The notes: generated by a model from the letters alone, not told the origin. Positions 49,894 through 61,660 are shown, counted from the first letter of the stretch. The stretch is DNA of 64,000 nt from Pseudeuparius sepicola (GCA_963920635.1 OY987298.1:124753735-124817734); one strand, 5' to 3'. Numbers and translations are program-made.

Positions 49894-50368
49894 ACTTCAT
49901 TGTATTTTTGCACACCAACACTTTGAGAGGTTCTATTGATCATTCAACTGTTTTGAAGTAATTCCATGGTACACTTGACTGGCCAGATGCCTTTAAATTC
50001 CCTATTTTGTTCAACTTTGACACCCTGCGGAATAGAAGTTTCTATATATATTTTTTCTTCAAATTTGGTATATGGGGACCTTTCTAACAAAAAAGTTCAG
50101 GCTAACATCTTCAAAAATAAAGATTTGCGGATTTGTAACTTGTATAGTTATGAAAGTAAACACCGTGTATTTTTTTACTATATAATATACTATGATTTTT
50201 GTTATTTTATTCGCTGTCCTTGTAACTTTACCTGCGCCACTGATGAGCACTGGTTTCGCTGGAGAGAACAGCATAGAACAGTAGAGCATGAGGCTCGCTA
50301 TTCTAAATTACCACATTTGGCGCGACTTTTGTTTATTTTCTTTGAGGACAAACGTTTGTTCTGAGAAT

Positions 50369-51035
50369 CAGTGGCGCAACCAGAAATTATTGTCAGGGGG
50401 GGCTGATTCACAAAGTTCATTTTTCATTGTCAAGAATTGCGCCGCTGGTGAAAATTTTCAAATATTCAATGTCAAACATTTTTAATGAACTAAAAAAATT
50501 GAGTAGCCTAATATTAGTAAAAAAAATTGGGCAACTGATTGTAGTTTTTTTCTTTGTTAACTGTGGAACCATAATAATAATAATAATATACATTTAACTA
50601 TATGCAGTAACTGTTAGAAGTAGGTACTCTTTTTTTACTTTTACAAAAAACCCAAGAGAGAATTCCTTGAGTGATGTGGAAGTAAAAATATAAGTTAGTG
50701 CCTATAAATTTATTGCCACATTCTATAAATTAACATGTCTTCTCAAAGGGCCAAATGTAGAATAAGTATATAAATAGGTAGGTATCTTCTTATAGAAATT
50801 TATTCCTTGTGGATTCATTCATTCTGATTATTGATTTTTAAAAGCAGGAATTAAAATGAAGTGTTAGCTTATTAAAATGCACCGCATGCGAAATTTTTGA
50901 GAAATTTTAAGGACAAAGAATTTAATTGAGGCGTAGAAAATTGTAAAGTTACATCACCATGATATGTTTCCTCTTCTTTTTTCTCAGTGGGAAGGGTTTG
51001 AACACTCAACCCCCCCCCCCTTATCTACGGCCCTG
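50369..51035. repeat. hAT-like repeat fragment
   Basis: Starts CAGTGGCGCAACCAG, followed by a G-run. An interior word GCATGCGAAATTTTTGAGAA resembles the element at 51782. The right end is uncertain (a C-run with ATCTACGGCCCTG near 51030). Confidence 0.45.
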
Positions 51036-51781
51036 CCGTATATGAAGGACAGTAGAAAACAGAAGGCCAGGCCAGGCATTCAATTCAGGGCAGATTAGTT
51101 TTAAGTTCGGCGCAGGTTTGGTTAGGTTAGCACGAGTGCGTGTGACTTTTGTTTCTGTTCTGTGCCGACTGCCGGCCAGACACCTAATCTTTCCATTAAA
51201 TGTCAACTACTAATGTGTACCACCGATATCCGATATCTTCAATATCGTAAATTTGATAAATCATAACATAAACTTAAAAAATACAGGTTAAACAAAAGAC
51301 AAATCATTCGGTCTTGTTTTTAAGGTTTAAACAAAGCATGTTAGAAAAATCGACGATAGAAATTATTAGACTGAATTGTGAAATCTCTAGAAGTTTTAGT
51401 GAAGTGGTCAAAATCTCCCAAATCACACAAACAGAAATTATGTCGCTTATTTGCAATATTTTTTTTACATATTCTCTGATGCTCCGAATGTTATTTGTTT
51501 TTGATTTCATAGCACCCTAGATTCAAAACACGAATTTGAATTATCTATTCCCTTTGTTTTGGCACCACGCACATAAAAGTAACCAATATATCTACGTCTT
51601 TTCATCGCAAATAATGCTACAAGACTATTTTCATGGAGGCCAAAACAATTATTCTACGGTGTTCTTTTTTCGATTAAAAAATGGCTAATACACTTTTTCG
51701 AAAAACACACCCCATTAAAAAATCGCTGGAGGCCAGGCTTTTGCGGCAATGCCAAACCAATACTTGATTTACAGGTACATA

Positions 51782-52921
51782 CAGGGCCGTATCTATCGAA
51801 AATTTGGGGGGGGGGGGGTTAGGATCGGCTCAGGCTTTTGTGGGGCTGGGTGCCGGATGAAAGTGCGGGGCCCCGGTAAGGAATTATTTAATCTATTAAA
51901 AACTAATTTTTGAAAATTGATACGCCACTAGAATGGTATAATTTTAGCATGTCACTTTTAAAAAAAGTAGGCCGGGGCGATGAGTTTAGATCGCTTCAGT
52001 GACGTATATAGAAATTAATTTCGTGTGGGGAGGGACAATTTTTGTGAATTTCTTCCAAACAAGTACATTTAAAATAATCCTGTAAAATGCGCCGCAGGCG
52101 AAATTTTTTTAGAAATATTAAGGAAAATTACTTAAAATTAGTCTTAGGAAATCCCAATAGCTTCAGATTTTCAAGCTGCAGTGAAAATTTTCAAATTCTG
52201 AAATGGTTTCGGTAACGCCTTTTTAAATACGCTACTGACGGGATAGCCCTGTACACGGGACTCGGAGGCGCGGGGCGAGTCAAAACGCAGGCCGCGGACG
52301 CCACACCGTTCGCACCCGCCTAGAGCCGGCTCTGGAGGGGTTAGACCAGTGGCTGTTGAAGTTGAAATAGCTTTAATGGTTTTAAAAAACCTACTATTTT
52401 TAAATGGTTTTTAATAAAAAACTGATACAGGTTTAAGTTGAACAAGTTTAACATTAAGACTTTAAAAATTATAATAATAGCTGAATATTCCTTCTCGCAT
52501 TTATACCTATCCCTTTTCTACTTATTATATAGGTTATATATATATATATAAAAAAAATTGACAAGTACGACGCATCAATTCTCATCCATACAAAAGAATT
52601 AAAAAATTATTTTGATCTTGAGTTTGACTTTGAGTCACGTGACAAATAGGTATGCCAAATCAAGTTTGGCCCAATCGTGTTGTATACAATTATTTTATAA
52701 AACGTTTATACTTACCAAATTAAAGTGAAATCACCCAAGCTCTCCAATAAGTATAGCGCAAAAACCGAAATTTAGGTTAACTTTTAAGACCTGTGCTCTA
52801 AAAGAAAAACATGGCCCTATATCGGACGGCAGTATGTTATATGGACATGGACAACCCTGTATATTTTACTCAATCCTAAGTATATAAATCTTTTACCATA
52901 CCTATATATATATATATATAT

Positions 52922-52972
<51 letters not shown>

Positions 52973-53013
52973 GTAAAAGATTTATATACTTAGGATTGAG
53001 TAAAATATATATA

Positions 53014-53074
<61 letters not shown>

Positions 53075-53509
53075 TATGGTAAAAGATTTCTTCGCGCCAC
53101 TTGCCTAACTGAATCTTTCATAAAAATAATAAATACATCTTCAAATACAAATTAGTACTAATCTATTCATAAAAGAGACTCTGGGAATCCCCTATTCTCC
53201 TAATCCATGGCGCACGCAGCCATGCACCACCGTTTACCGTTTACCGTCCAGTGTTGCCAGTTATGTTTTATTTTATTTGAAAGCATGCTCTGATGATAAA
53301 ACTCGGTACTGCACTGATCCAAAAATTATGTTTTTTGTTAGTTTTCGGGCGAGTGGCCATGCTCTTCTGGAAAACCAGTTTAATAAATTATTGCACTCAC
53401 TGATGCTCGGGGACTTCGTTCTAGTGGGGATGCAAAAGCATATAAAATGGTGGTATTTCGGGGGGGGGGGGGAGTTGAACCCCCAAAACCCCCCTCACAT
53501 ACGGCCCTG
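51782..53509. mobile_element. hAT-like element (1.73 kb), CAGGGCCGTA tips, perfect 8-bp TSD
   Basis: Tips CAGGGCCGTATCTATCG and CCTCACATACGGCCCTG. The perfect duplication GGTACATA is at 51774-51781 and 53510-53517. The interior includes an AT-dinucleotide palindrome (52875-53095); no transposase recognised. Confidence 0.88.
52902..53072. repeat. (TA)n microsatellite in a foldback context
   Basis: Two long TA runs are separated by a short segment. ATGGTAAAAGATTTATATAC and its inverse flank the first run. Confidence 0.92.
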
Positions 53510-53731
53510 GGTACATATCTATAAAAAATCGCCCCGTTGAATTCTCGCAGCCTACTTAGATTTTTAGGGATCTTAACAGGAAAAATCAGACACACTGTAG
53601 ATTATCATAATATATCCTACTTAATATTAATATTACCATAAAAATAAATTCAAAAAGGTAGCTCGCATCTATGGCATCCTACAATAAAATTAAACACAAT
53701 CGTTCCAAATAAGGAAACTACCTGCAAATTA

Positions 53732-54085
53732 TACAGGGTGGTGACAATTTCGATGCCCACCATTGGTATCTCGGCTGTGGTTGCTCGAAATTTAGGGGGC
53801 CTAGAAAATTTCTGAAACCGGTATGGAGTTGGCCATGACTAAGAACATAAAACTACCAAGTTTCATTAAATTCGGGTAACCGATGTGGAAGATACAAAGT
53901 TTTGAAAAACTCTGATTTTGCCATTTTGTGAGTATAAATCACGAACTTATCAAAATATCTAAGATTTAATAACAGAATATTGTAGAGGGTATAATAGCGC
54001 AACTTATGTCTAATTTGACCGATGTTGTATCTTTTACAGTTTCCGAGATACCAATGGTGGGCATCGAAATTGTCACCACCGTGTA
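53732..54085. mobile_element. 354-bp MITE, TACAGGGTGGTGACAATTTC tips
   Basis: Left TACAGGGTGGTGACAATTTC with GATGCCCACCATTGGTATCT is inverted at the right, ending GTCACCACCGTGTA. TA at both tips fits Tc1/mariner-type insertion. A related inverted copy is at 49571. Confidence 0.85.
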
Positions 54086-54181
54086 TAGGATGTATGGATT
54101 TTTTGGAGCACTATATGCATTACAGGAAAACAATTATTGAGACTAGCTCAACCCGTTAAAAAATAATGAATTGTGTTGAGT

Positions 54182-54215
54182 CATTGATTAAGATATTCGG
54201 ATTCCTTATTCAATG
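54182..54215. mobile_element. Micro-palindrome (34 bp), CATTGAGTAAAGG-like, perfect 7-bp repeats
   Basis: Arms CATTGATTAAG and CTTATTCAATG around 12 bases. Direct repeats GTTGAGT at 54175-54181 and 54216-54222. Confidence 0.68.
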
Positions 54216-55309
54216 GTTGAGTTAAAGGGGAACATACCATGTAGATAAATAGACGATATTAATGCACAGTAAGCATTATTTAAGCCAATACTTTGTGTTC
54301 CAGTATAAGAAAACATTATTGAATCCCTCTTGAGGTAGAAGAGTCAGAAAGGGCCCGATGTAGTTCCACCACGGGATAAACAGGGATCGTTTCTACTTCA
54401 TCATTGATATCTCTGAATTTATTTTGGCAAGGTATATATTACCTACCATAACATACAACACCATGCCCGAGACCCTAGGGTAAAATGTAGATTGCTTGCT
54501 GGTAATTTTTAACGGAATAGGTATTGTATAAAGATAAAAATTGAGTATCCCTGATAACTGTCGTGATAGCGCATGTTATAAATATAACGAATAAACTTTA
54601 TCTTCTAGTCTTCTAACGCCATAATGAATCTATAGAGAATTCTATGTTCTCGGTAATAAATTCTAAGATATCCCACAGAGAATCAGGAGGAAATATAAAT
54701 TTTCAATAATCTCTAGAGTTTTATAACCGAACATGTTTTACGACCTGACAGTCCTTTAGATAAATAGCCGTAGATGCCTGAAAAAATCTCCCACACGTTT
54801 CCCTGTAAATCCTATTACAAATCTAGACCGATATATTTTCTAGTTGTAAAAACCTACGTCAATGGAAGGTTTAAACTTTAACAAACCAAGATATTATGTT
54901 TGTGTAGGAAGAACATGCACAAGAGCGTAAACCTTCTTTTGTAATACTTATAGCATTATATACCTATACTTAGGATTGAGTAAAATATACAGGGTTGTCC
55001 ATGTCCATATAACATACTGCCGTCCGATATAGGGCCATGTTTTTCTTTTAGAGCACAGGTCTTAAAAGTTAACCTAAATTTCGGTTTTTGCGCTATACTT
55101 ATTGGAGAGCTTGGGTGATTTCACTTTAATTTGGTAAGTATAAACGTTTTATAAAATAATTGTATACAACACGATTGGGCCAAACTTGATTTGGCATACC
55201 TATTTGTCACGTGACTCAAAGTCAAACTCAAGATCAAAATAATTTTTTAATTCTTTTGTATGGATGAGAATTGATGCGTCGTACTTGTCAATTTTTCAAA
55301 CAGTAGGTA

Positions 55310-55800
55310 CGTGAAGAAAAAATGCCAAATGGACATTGGTCAAAACCCCATTCGTTTTCTTGAAATATTATAGGGTGTCCAAATTTTGCCGAGTTTCAAA
55401 CCGTTCCATTTTGAAAGCGAAAATTGTTTGGTGTATTTATTGTTCATAGGGATTTTTTCTCACATTAAATGGTACAGTTGCTCTGTAACATTTGAAAGCG
55501 GTAGCTGAAAATTTTATGTTTCGAATGTCATTATGAAACAAGAGTATCTACACTTTTGTTGCAATATAAAAAGATCCACTGAACCTACAAGACAGAAAAG
55601 ATAATCTCAAAAAAGTTACGAGTAAAAGCACTCTGGCGCCCTCTGTGAGATACGTGGAAATTGACATCTTCAACTTATTCTCGCGATCGCCAAGAACATA
55701 ACAGTGCAGCTTGATTATTTTGGGACATGTAGCCATAATTCAATTTTAAAAAATGAACTTCAACGTCCTGTATCTTATAGAGATTTGACTGGTTAGTTGT
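55310..55800 (-). repeat. Dispersed repeat shared with 61890-62450
   Basis: AAATGCCAAATGGACATTGG, GAAAATTTTATGTTTCGAAT and GCGCCCTCTGTGAGATACG occur here. The same words occur largely inverted at 62130-62450, so these are two copies of one non-coding family. Confidence 0.65.
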
Positions 55801-56920
55801 TAAGCTCAATCGTAATAGTAATATTTTGGCACAAAATATATGAAGTTGCTCTATGCACCATTATTAACAGGACGCACTCTCCATTAATTCAGAACTTGTT
55901 TGGGAATTTCTGTAGCAAAATTCAAGTATTATTTTTTCTCACGGCAAAGGACCAAGACCAGAAATACAGATGGTATCTAAAAAAATCCAAATTTATTTTC
56001 GAGCGCTATCTATCGCTGTCACCATGTAAATTACATCTAAATTATATCCAATCTCGGAGGGAGAAAATAACAAGCCGTCCGTCGCCTTCCGACATAAATT
56101 TGAAAGTGCCTAATTAAGACGTGATTTTATCTTTTTTTGTTTCTTTATGTGGGCGTTTTTAGGTCTAGACATTTAGAAAAAGCCTTTCGGTGCAATCTGT
56201 TTACAATCGGATCGGTGTTCAACCCAACAGGACTTATTCCGATAGATATTGAATTTCAAGAACAGTGTTATGCCGCTTAGTTTTACCAAAGTTTACAGAA
56301 CTATTTTATACTTTGCTTTTACGAATATACAGTATACATAATAATTATATATGTACAGGTTGATCCATCCATCAAATAAAAAAGTTACAGGGGTTAGCGT
56401 GTTTGCATTACGTATAATAACAACCTGCTATATTTTTGCTTTTTGAAATCTATACGCTTCCCGATTACACTCATATAAATGTCATGCTTGCTCCAACCGT
56501 TTAGATATTGCTAAAATTAACAAAATTTTGACCTGATTAAGTTATATGCGTACCATTATCCCGCCTTCCCCTAATGTTGCCTTACTCCTGTTCCTGATGT
56601 GTTCCTGTTTCACATTTTAGAGAAAAGTTCTAGATTAAAATGAAATGTTCTGAAATATTTCTGAAATGTCTATTTTTATTTGAAAGGTTTAATTTTACTT
56701 CATGTAGGTAGGTGTGCCATTTTTTAAATATCTTAGAATATTTTGTCGCTTTTTTTAGTCAAATTAGCCATATTAGCCAAAAATAAATTTTTGCGCACTT
56801 ACTAGTAAGTACTACTACTAAGTATAATAGTACAAATATGTAAATATATAGTAAAAAGTTATCAGGTTTAGATAGAATGAAGAATGCTCGTATCTACCTT
56901 ACAACTTGAATTGGACTTAA

Positions 56921-57331
56921 ATGGTTGATGGTGTATACCTAATACTTAATTTTCACCTGAAATCCGTTTACGCACCTACCTACCCATTTCTTTATACCTC
57001 CCACGCCTGTTTCTCTAATAAGATGAATACAGAACAGACTATCCTCAGAAAACTAGCCTGGTTACACAGGTCCAATAAAAAATCTAATCCCCAGCAGTTT
57101 CCTCTAATAATTATTATTACGGTCGGCCAGGCGAGAAAATCCTACGAGGAATTAAGGCAGGTGTTTTATTGGAGCATTAAAAACCGGCCATCGGCTTTTT
57201 TCCTAAAATACGACCGTATCCTCTTTTACAATTTAAATTCTAAGACAGCCGTAAATCCTGCGCTCTGCGCCGCGGGGATCTACGCTGCCGACAGTGGGGT
57301 ACTTAGCTTGTTAGTTTGTAAACGGGTTTGA
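56921..57331 (+). CDS. Unidentified ORF, 136 codons
   Basis: The frame from 56921 contains MNTEQTILRKLAWLHRSNKK and ARKSYEELRQVFYWSIKNRP, ending in a Cys/Ala-rich tail before a stop at 57329. The segment 57000-57330 is less AT-rich than the sequence around it and shows no transposon hallmarks that I recognise. It matches no family I know. It may be an exon, a conserved non-coding block or chance. Confidence 0.25.
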   Translation: MVDGVYLILNFHLKSVYAPTYPFLYTSHACFSNKMNTEQTILRKLAWLHRSNKKSNPQQFPLIIIITVGQARKSYEELRQVFYWSIKNRPSAFFLKYDRILFYNLNSKTAVNPALCAAGIYAADSGVLSLLVCKRV

Positions 57332-57615
57332 TAAAAAAGAAGAAAATTATAAAAAATTGACAAAATCTTGTAAAGAAACCAAAAAGTTAGATTTTCGGCA
57401 AAATTTACATTGAATGTTAAACCTGTATCTCCAATATTTCACGACCACTCTCGCCTAAATCTCAAGTGATGATTAACAGACAATATTTTAAAACTCGAGA
57501 CGTCGCGTCGTGGGGATAACGGATAAATAATTTATTCGCATTTCTGGTTTTCCATTTGTTGCTGTGCTGTGCTGTGCTGTGCACAATGATATTCCCGCAC
57601 CGGTTGCCAAAGTAG

Positions 57616-57775
57616 TACAATATTGACTTTAAAGTCGAAATTCCGATTTTAAACTCAAAATTTCGACTTTGAAAGTCGGATTTCGACTTTTAAAGTTGGG
57701 CTAGGTACGACTTTCAAAGTCGGAGTTCAAAGTCGTAACTTCGAGTTCAAAGTCGGAATTTCGAGTTCAATAAAA
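57616..57775. repeat. GACTTTNAAAGTCG tandem palindromic repeat
   Basis: Repeated TCGACTTTNAAAGTCGGA and GAGTTCAAAGTCG units. A (CTGTG)n run precedes it at 57560-57582. Confidence 0.75.
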
Positions 57776-58984
57776 ATAAAATAATGGTGTGGCCCTTCTA
57801 CGCTTCCGTAATTTTGTAATTTGCTATATGCCTCATATAAACTGCTTATTTCTCCTTCATATTTCTAAAAAAAATTCGACTACGGCGCATTTTAGTAAAC
57901 AAACATGCATGTCTGCTTCTTTTGTATATCCACTTAAAAAAACAATAATTTTTATGGACTCACACCAAAACAAATAATTTCTATTGGCGACACTGGTCCT
58001 ATAAAAGAAAAATGAGTAGGTCGGTACTTCTTGACTACAAATGATTATGGTTATGAGCCCATAATTAACAAAGGAAAAAATACCACTAGTTGACATTCAT
58101 TAATTTAAATTATTCCATTATTAATTTGGACAATATTTTGCATGGCGCAACAAAATTGCTTGTTCAACATGTTCTCTGGGTTTTTTCATATTCCCAATTA
58201 AATAGCCACGATCAGTATAAAAGCCAAAACCTTATTTAGCGAGAAGGAATCGTTTTTAATATAAGGTCATGATTTTTTATTTACCTATCTATCTCTAGGT
58301 ACTTCTTTATTGCAAATAATTTGTTTTTTACAATTTTTATAAATTTATTTTTATCAATCGCTTTAATTTTTTTTAGGAATATTCTTTATTTATCCCTAAT
58401 TAATGCCAACAAATGTTAGTTGATATAGCTACGTTCCCTAAATACCTAGTTTCTTAGTTTCTTAAAGGATTAAGATTGTTTACAAAGATTAACTTAGCAC
58501 ATTTTTGTAATTATTGATTGGTTTTTTGTAGTTGTTTTGGTTTTCCACCGAGCTACACTTTTATGTTTTAGGTATGTACTTACATATTAATGAACTAACC
58601 CTTGCGCGAGTCGCGAGTTCCTTACTACCACAGAGTAACGAATAGTACCTATCGTTGGTACGTACAGACAATTCCTTCGCGACATGTGTCAAAAGGAGAC
58701 TTGCTTTTAAGGGAAATATCTTCTAAAGTCATGAATATTGTGCATTTTATTTGATTTTGCGTTAATCTACATAGCAAACAGATTGTATTAGAACGAAGTT
58801 TATGCTTAAATACTGTCTGTCTTTCTGTAAATTGAAATGGAGACTCGCTTATTTTTAACATACATGTCCGTAAGGAGGCAAAGCTATTTATTCTGTGATA
58901 CTAAGTACCTACTTATTAGATAACTCGTCGGTTGGTACCAACTTGCGTACCGAGTGCGTTCGTACCACAGACGAAAGGTGGTAC

Positions 58985-60230
58985 CACAGACCTATACAGG
59001 GTGTAACTGAACTGGTGGTCAAAAATGAAACCACGTATTCTTGGAGTCAAATTAAGGGCACTTCTTCATATATTTTTTCCCCTACGGGCCATAGTTTTTT
59101 TTTATACAGAGCGTAGAAGTTTAGAGAAAAATACACATTTCTTAGTATCTCTAGAAGTATACGAGATATTTTCTTCAAACTTGGGGTGTCACATAAGCGG
59201 ATGAGCCGTCAAACTTAAGGTTGATATGAAGCTTTTGAGGCCGCTAGTTGCGGAGATACAGGGTCTTATTAAAATTAATTAGTTCAGAAAAATATGAATA
59301 CCCTGTATAATCGCATTTTTTACATTTGTTTTGAGTGGTGAATTCAATAGTTAACAAAAATTATCTCTTAGTATTTTTTCATATTCGCAGCAGTTTCTTA
59401 ATTATTTTCAAAGAACAACAATGCTGCAATAAACAAGTCATTTTAAGAACACATCTAGCAATCTGTGAATGTCAATTAAACTTTATTTAACAAAATACGA
59501 AAGAAAAAACGATAATGAAAGAAACGTAATGCTATCAGAAAATTAACTAAATGTTTGAAATGCCGTCTCTTTCAATACACGCAACTAATGCGTTTCCGCA
59601 TGTTTATTATTGCCATTGGCAAGTCCATAGCAAAAGTGCATGTTAGTAAATTCTTCGAATGAAAATATCATTTTTCAGAATATTGATACTAAATTGCAAA
59701 GTTGACAGCCAAATGATTGCCAAGTTTAATTGAGATCCACAGATTTATTTGATTTATTCTTAAAATGACTTGTTACTTGTTTATTGCAGCATTGCCGTTC
59801 TTTGAAAATAATTAAGAAACGGCTGAGAATATGAAAAAATACTAAGAAATACTTTTTGTTAACCATTAGATTTACCACTCAAAACAAATTTAAAAAATGC
59901 GATTATACAGGGTATTCATATTTTTCTGAACTAATTAATTTTAATAACACCCTGTATCTCCGCAACTGGAGGCCTCGGAAGCTTCATAATAACCTTAAGT
60001 TTGACGGCTCATCCGCTCATGTGACACGCCAAGTTTGAAGAAAATATCTCGTATACTTCTAGAGATACTAAGAAATATGTTTATTTTTCTCTAAACTTCT
60101 CCGCTCTGACCCGTAGAAGAAAAAAATATACGAAGAAGTGCCCTTATTTTGACTCCAAGAATACGTGGTTTCATTTTTGACCATCAGTTCAGTTACACCC
60201 TGTATAGTAGCGAAGCTATATAGGTCTGTG
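58985..60230. mobile_element. Micro-palindrome of the CACAGACC family split by a foldback element
   Basis: The left part CACAGACCTATA (58985-58996) and the right part TAGTAGCGAAGCTATATAGG with TCTGTG (60205-60230) are flanked by perfect GTGGTAC repeats at 58978-58984 and 60231-60237. The intervening foldback element is inserted at a TA. Confidence 0.75.
58995..60204. mobile_element. 1.2-kb foldback element, TACAGGGTGTAACTGAACTG tips
   Basis: The left arm TACAGGGTGTAACTGAACTG with GTGGTCAAAAATGAAACCAC is inverted at the right, ending GTTACACCCTGTA. Inner arms with TTTCTTAATTATTTTCAAAG are also inverted. TA is duplicated at the tips. No coding capacity. Confidence 0.88.
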
Positions 60231-60239
60231 GTGGTACCT

Positions 60240-60830
60240 TGTGGCCCCCGGCGCGTCGCCGCTGGTCCCCCGAAGATTGTAGATCTGTAGATTCGGCTGG
60301 GCAGTGGCGTGACGCGCGGTGCCCGTCTTTCTAGGAAAACCAGTCCTCGCTGGGCCCGGCAATAAAGACGTATCTGTCAGATTTTATGGGCGCCCCGCGG
60401 CCCCCGCTAACGAACCATCGTCGGCCCGACCGGACGCCATGATGGGGCGCGGCGCGCCTCCTGCCCGAAGCGGGTTCTGTGGCCCGGGGCAGAAGGAGGG
60501 CAGATGGCCGGCTAATCGGCAGGAAGCTGGAGAGTTCTGAAAAGAAAAGCGAATTAGTTGAGGTTTGGATACATGGTAAAATGTACCCAGTCATCCATGC
60601 TGAAATGAAAAATACGAGTACCTATACGCCTACCCGAAATCCCAGCACACCGAATTCTCGAAAGACCAACTTCTCGACAGGCCTACCTTCCCAAAATCGG
60701 ATATCGGATTCGCCACACGATATCGTAGCAGGTCTTGCACTACCCCAAAGTCGCAAAGTCCAACTTTGTGTCCCGAGAAGGTCACCAAACCTATGTGAGG
60801 GTAATTTTCAAATTTGGCATGTGGTTTAGT
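60240..60830 (+). other. GC-rich block with open frames, function unknown
   Basis: Bases 60240-60540 are unusually GC-rich for the window. The plus frame 60479-60829 includes KSELVEVWIHGKMYPVIHAE. The lower-scoring frame 60319-60540 overlaps it. It could be the first exon or promoter region of a gene, or a transposon end (a CAGTGGCGTGACGCGCGG tip-like word is at 60302). I do not recognise a protein family. Confidence 0.3.
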
Positions 60831-60929
60831 TTTAAATTCAACAATTTTTCCTGATTCTTTTTTCGATATCTTGAATATAGAAAAATCACTTTAGCTACAC
60901 AGAAAATAAAACGAAAATGGGATGTGAAT

Positions 60930-61660
60930 AAATTACTTTTGACGAATTTAATATTCGAAATAAAATAAAATGTTTGTTTGTTATGTCCCTTTAACTTGAC
61001 AAGTTTACATTTCCATACAATTTCTTAAGAAAAGCGAGTTTAAAAAGCAAGCAAGAGTATTCGGTAGGTAGGTACCTACCTTTCGGTTTGAAATGAAGTC
61101 CATTTGGCTAGTTGTAGTGTAAGTAAGGATAAAACGCATTAGATTTTTCAGTTTCTTCTTTATACAAGTGGACCTATATTGGTTGGCTTTGGAGCTAAAA
61201 ACAAATTTTTCTATTTTCATTCTTGCATACGTTACAAAATACATAATATATATAGTGTTTGTTCTTCTGCAATTCACATAATGGTTTGTACATTCCATTT
61301 TCTTCATGTGCATGGAAATTTCATGTTATCACAAACAAATCTACATATAAAAGCTGTATTAATATGATAAAACTGCCAAATACTGGGCGCAAAGTCAATT
61401 CGTTACTGTAAAAAGAAGGTGAATCGTAATAAAGCTGGATATTTAAAATTTGGGACATTCATTCATTTTAGATTAAAAGATAGGTATTCTAAATGTACGA
61501 TTCTTCTATGCCTATAACTCAGAAAAATAGTTTATTTTTCTGAGGCCTATAATAATAAGTAGGTAGCCATTTTTTTCGTTGAGTAGCGCCACTCCTGTCC
61601 GTAAACAAAAATGAAATATGACATATGACATCATGCACGGGTGGGTCCAGGTATTTCACA
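60930..61660 (-). repeat. Inverted partial copy of the hAT interior at 48050-48770
   Basis: TTTTCTTAAGAAATTGTATG-type, CATGTTATCACAAACAAATC and GTAGCGCCACTCC words are shared in inverted order with 48050-48770. Divergence is moderate. The hAT tips were not found, so it is truncated. It carries a micro-palindrome at 61518 that is absent from the other copy. Confidence 0.75.
61518..61544. mobile_element. Micro-palindrome (27 bp) with perfect 8-bp repeats
   Basis: Arms CTCAGAAAAATA and TATTTTTCTGAG around GTT. Direct repeats GCCTATAA at 61510-61517 and 61545-61552. The tips match the 517-bp element at 26702 (CTCAGAGAAATA). Confidence 0.8.

Larger units (their letters stand above)
52553..55300. 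repeat. 345-bp inverted repeat arms 2 kb apart
   Basis: ATTGACAAGTACGACGCATC at 52558 continues for about 345 bp. It is repeated inverted at about 54962-55295 with very few differences. The left arm is inside the hAT element that ends at 53509, but the right arm is outside it. Confidence 0.8.

Noticed and set aside
50361..51035. Complete hAT element starting at 50369
   Set aside because: No matching right tip with an 8-bp duplication of CTGAGAAT was found, so only a fragment is reported.
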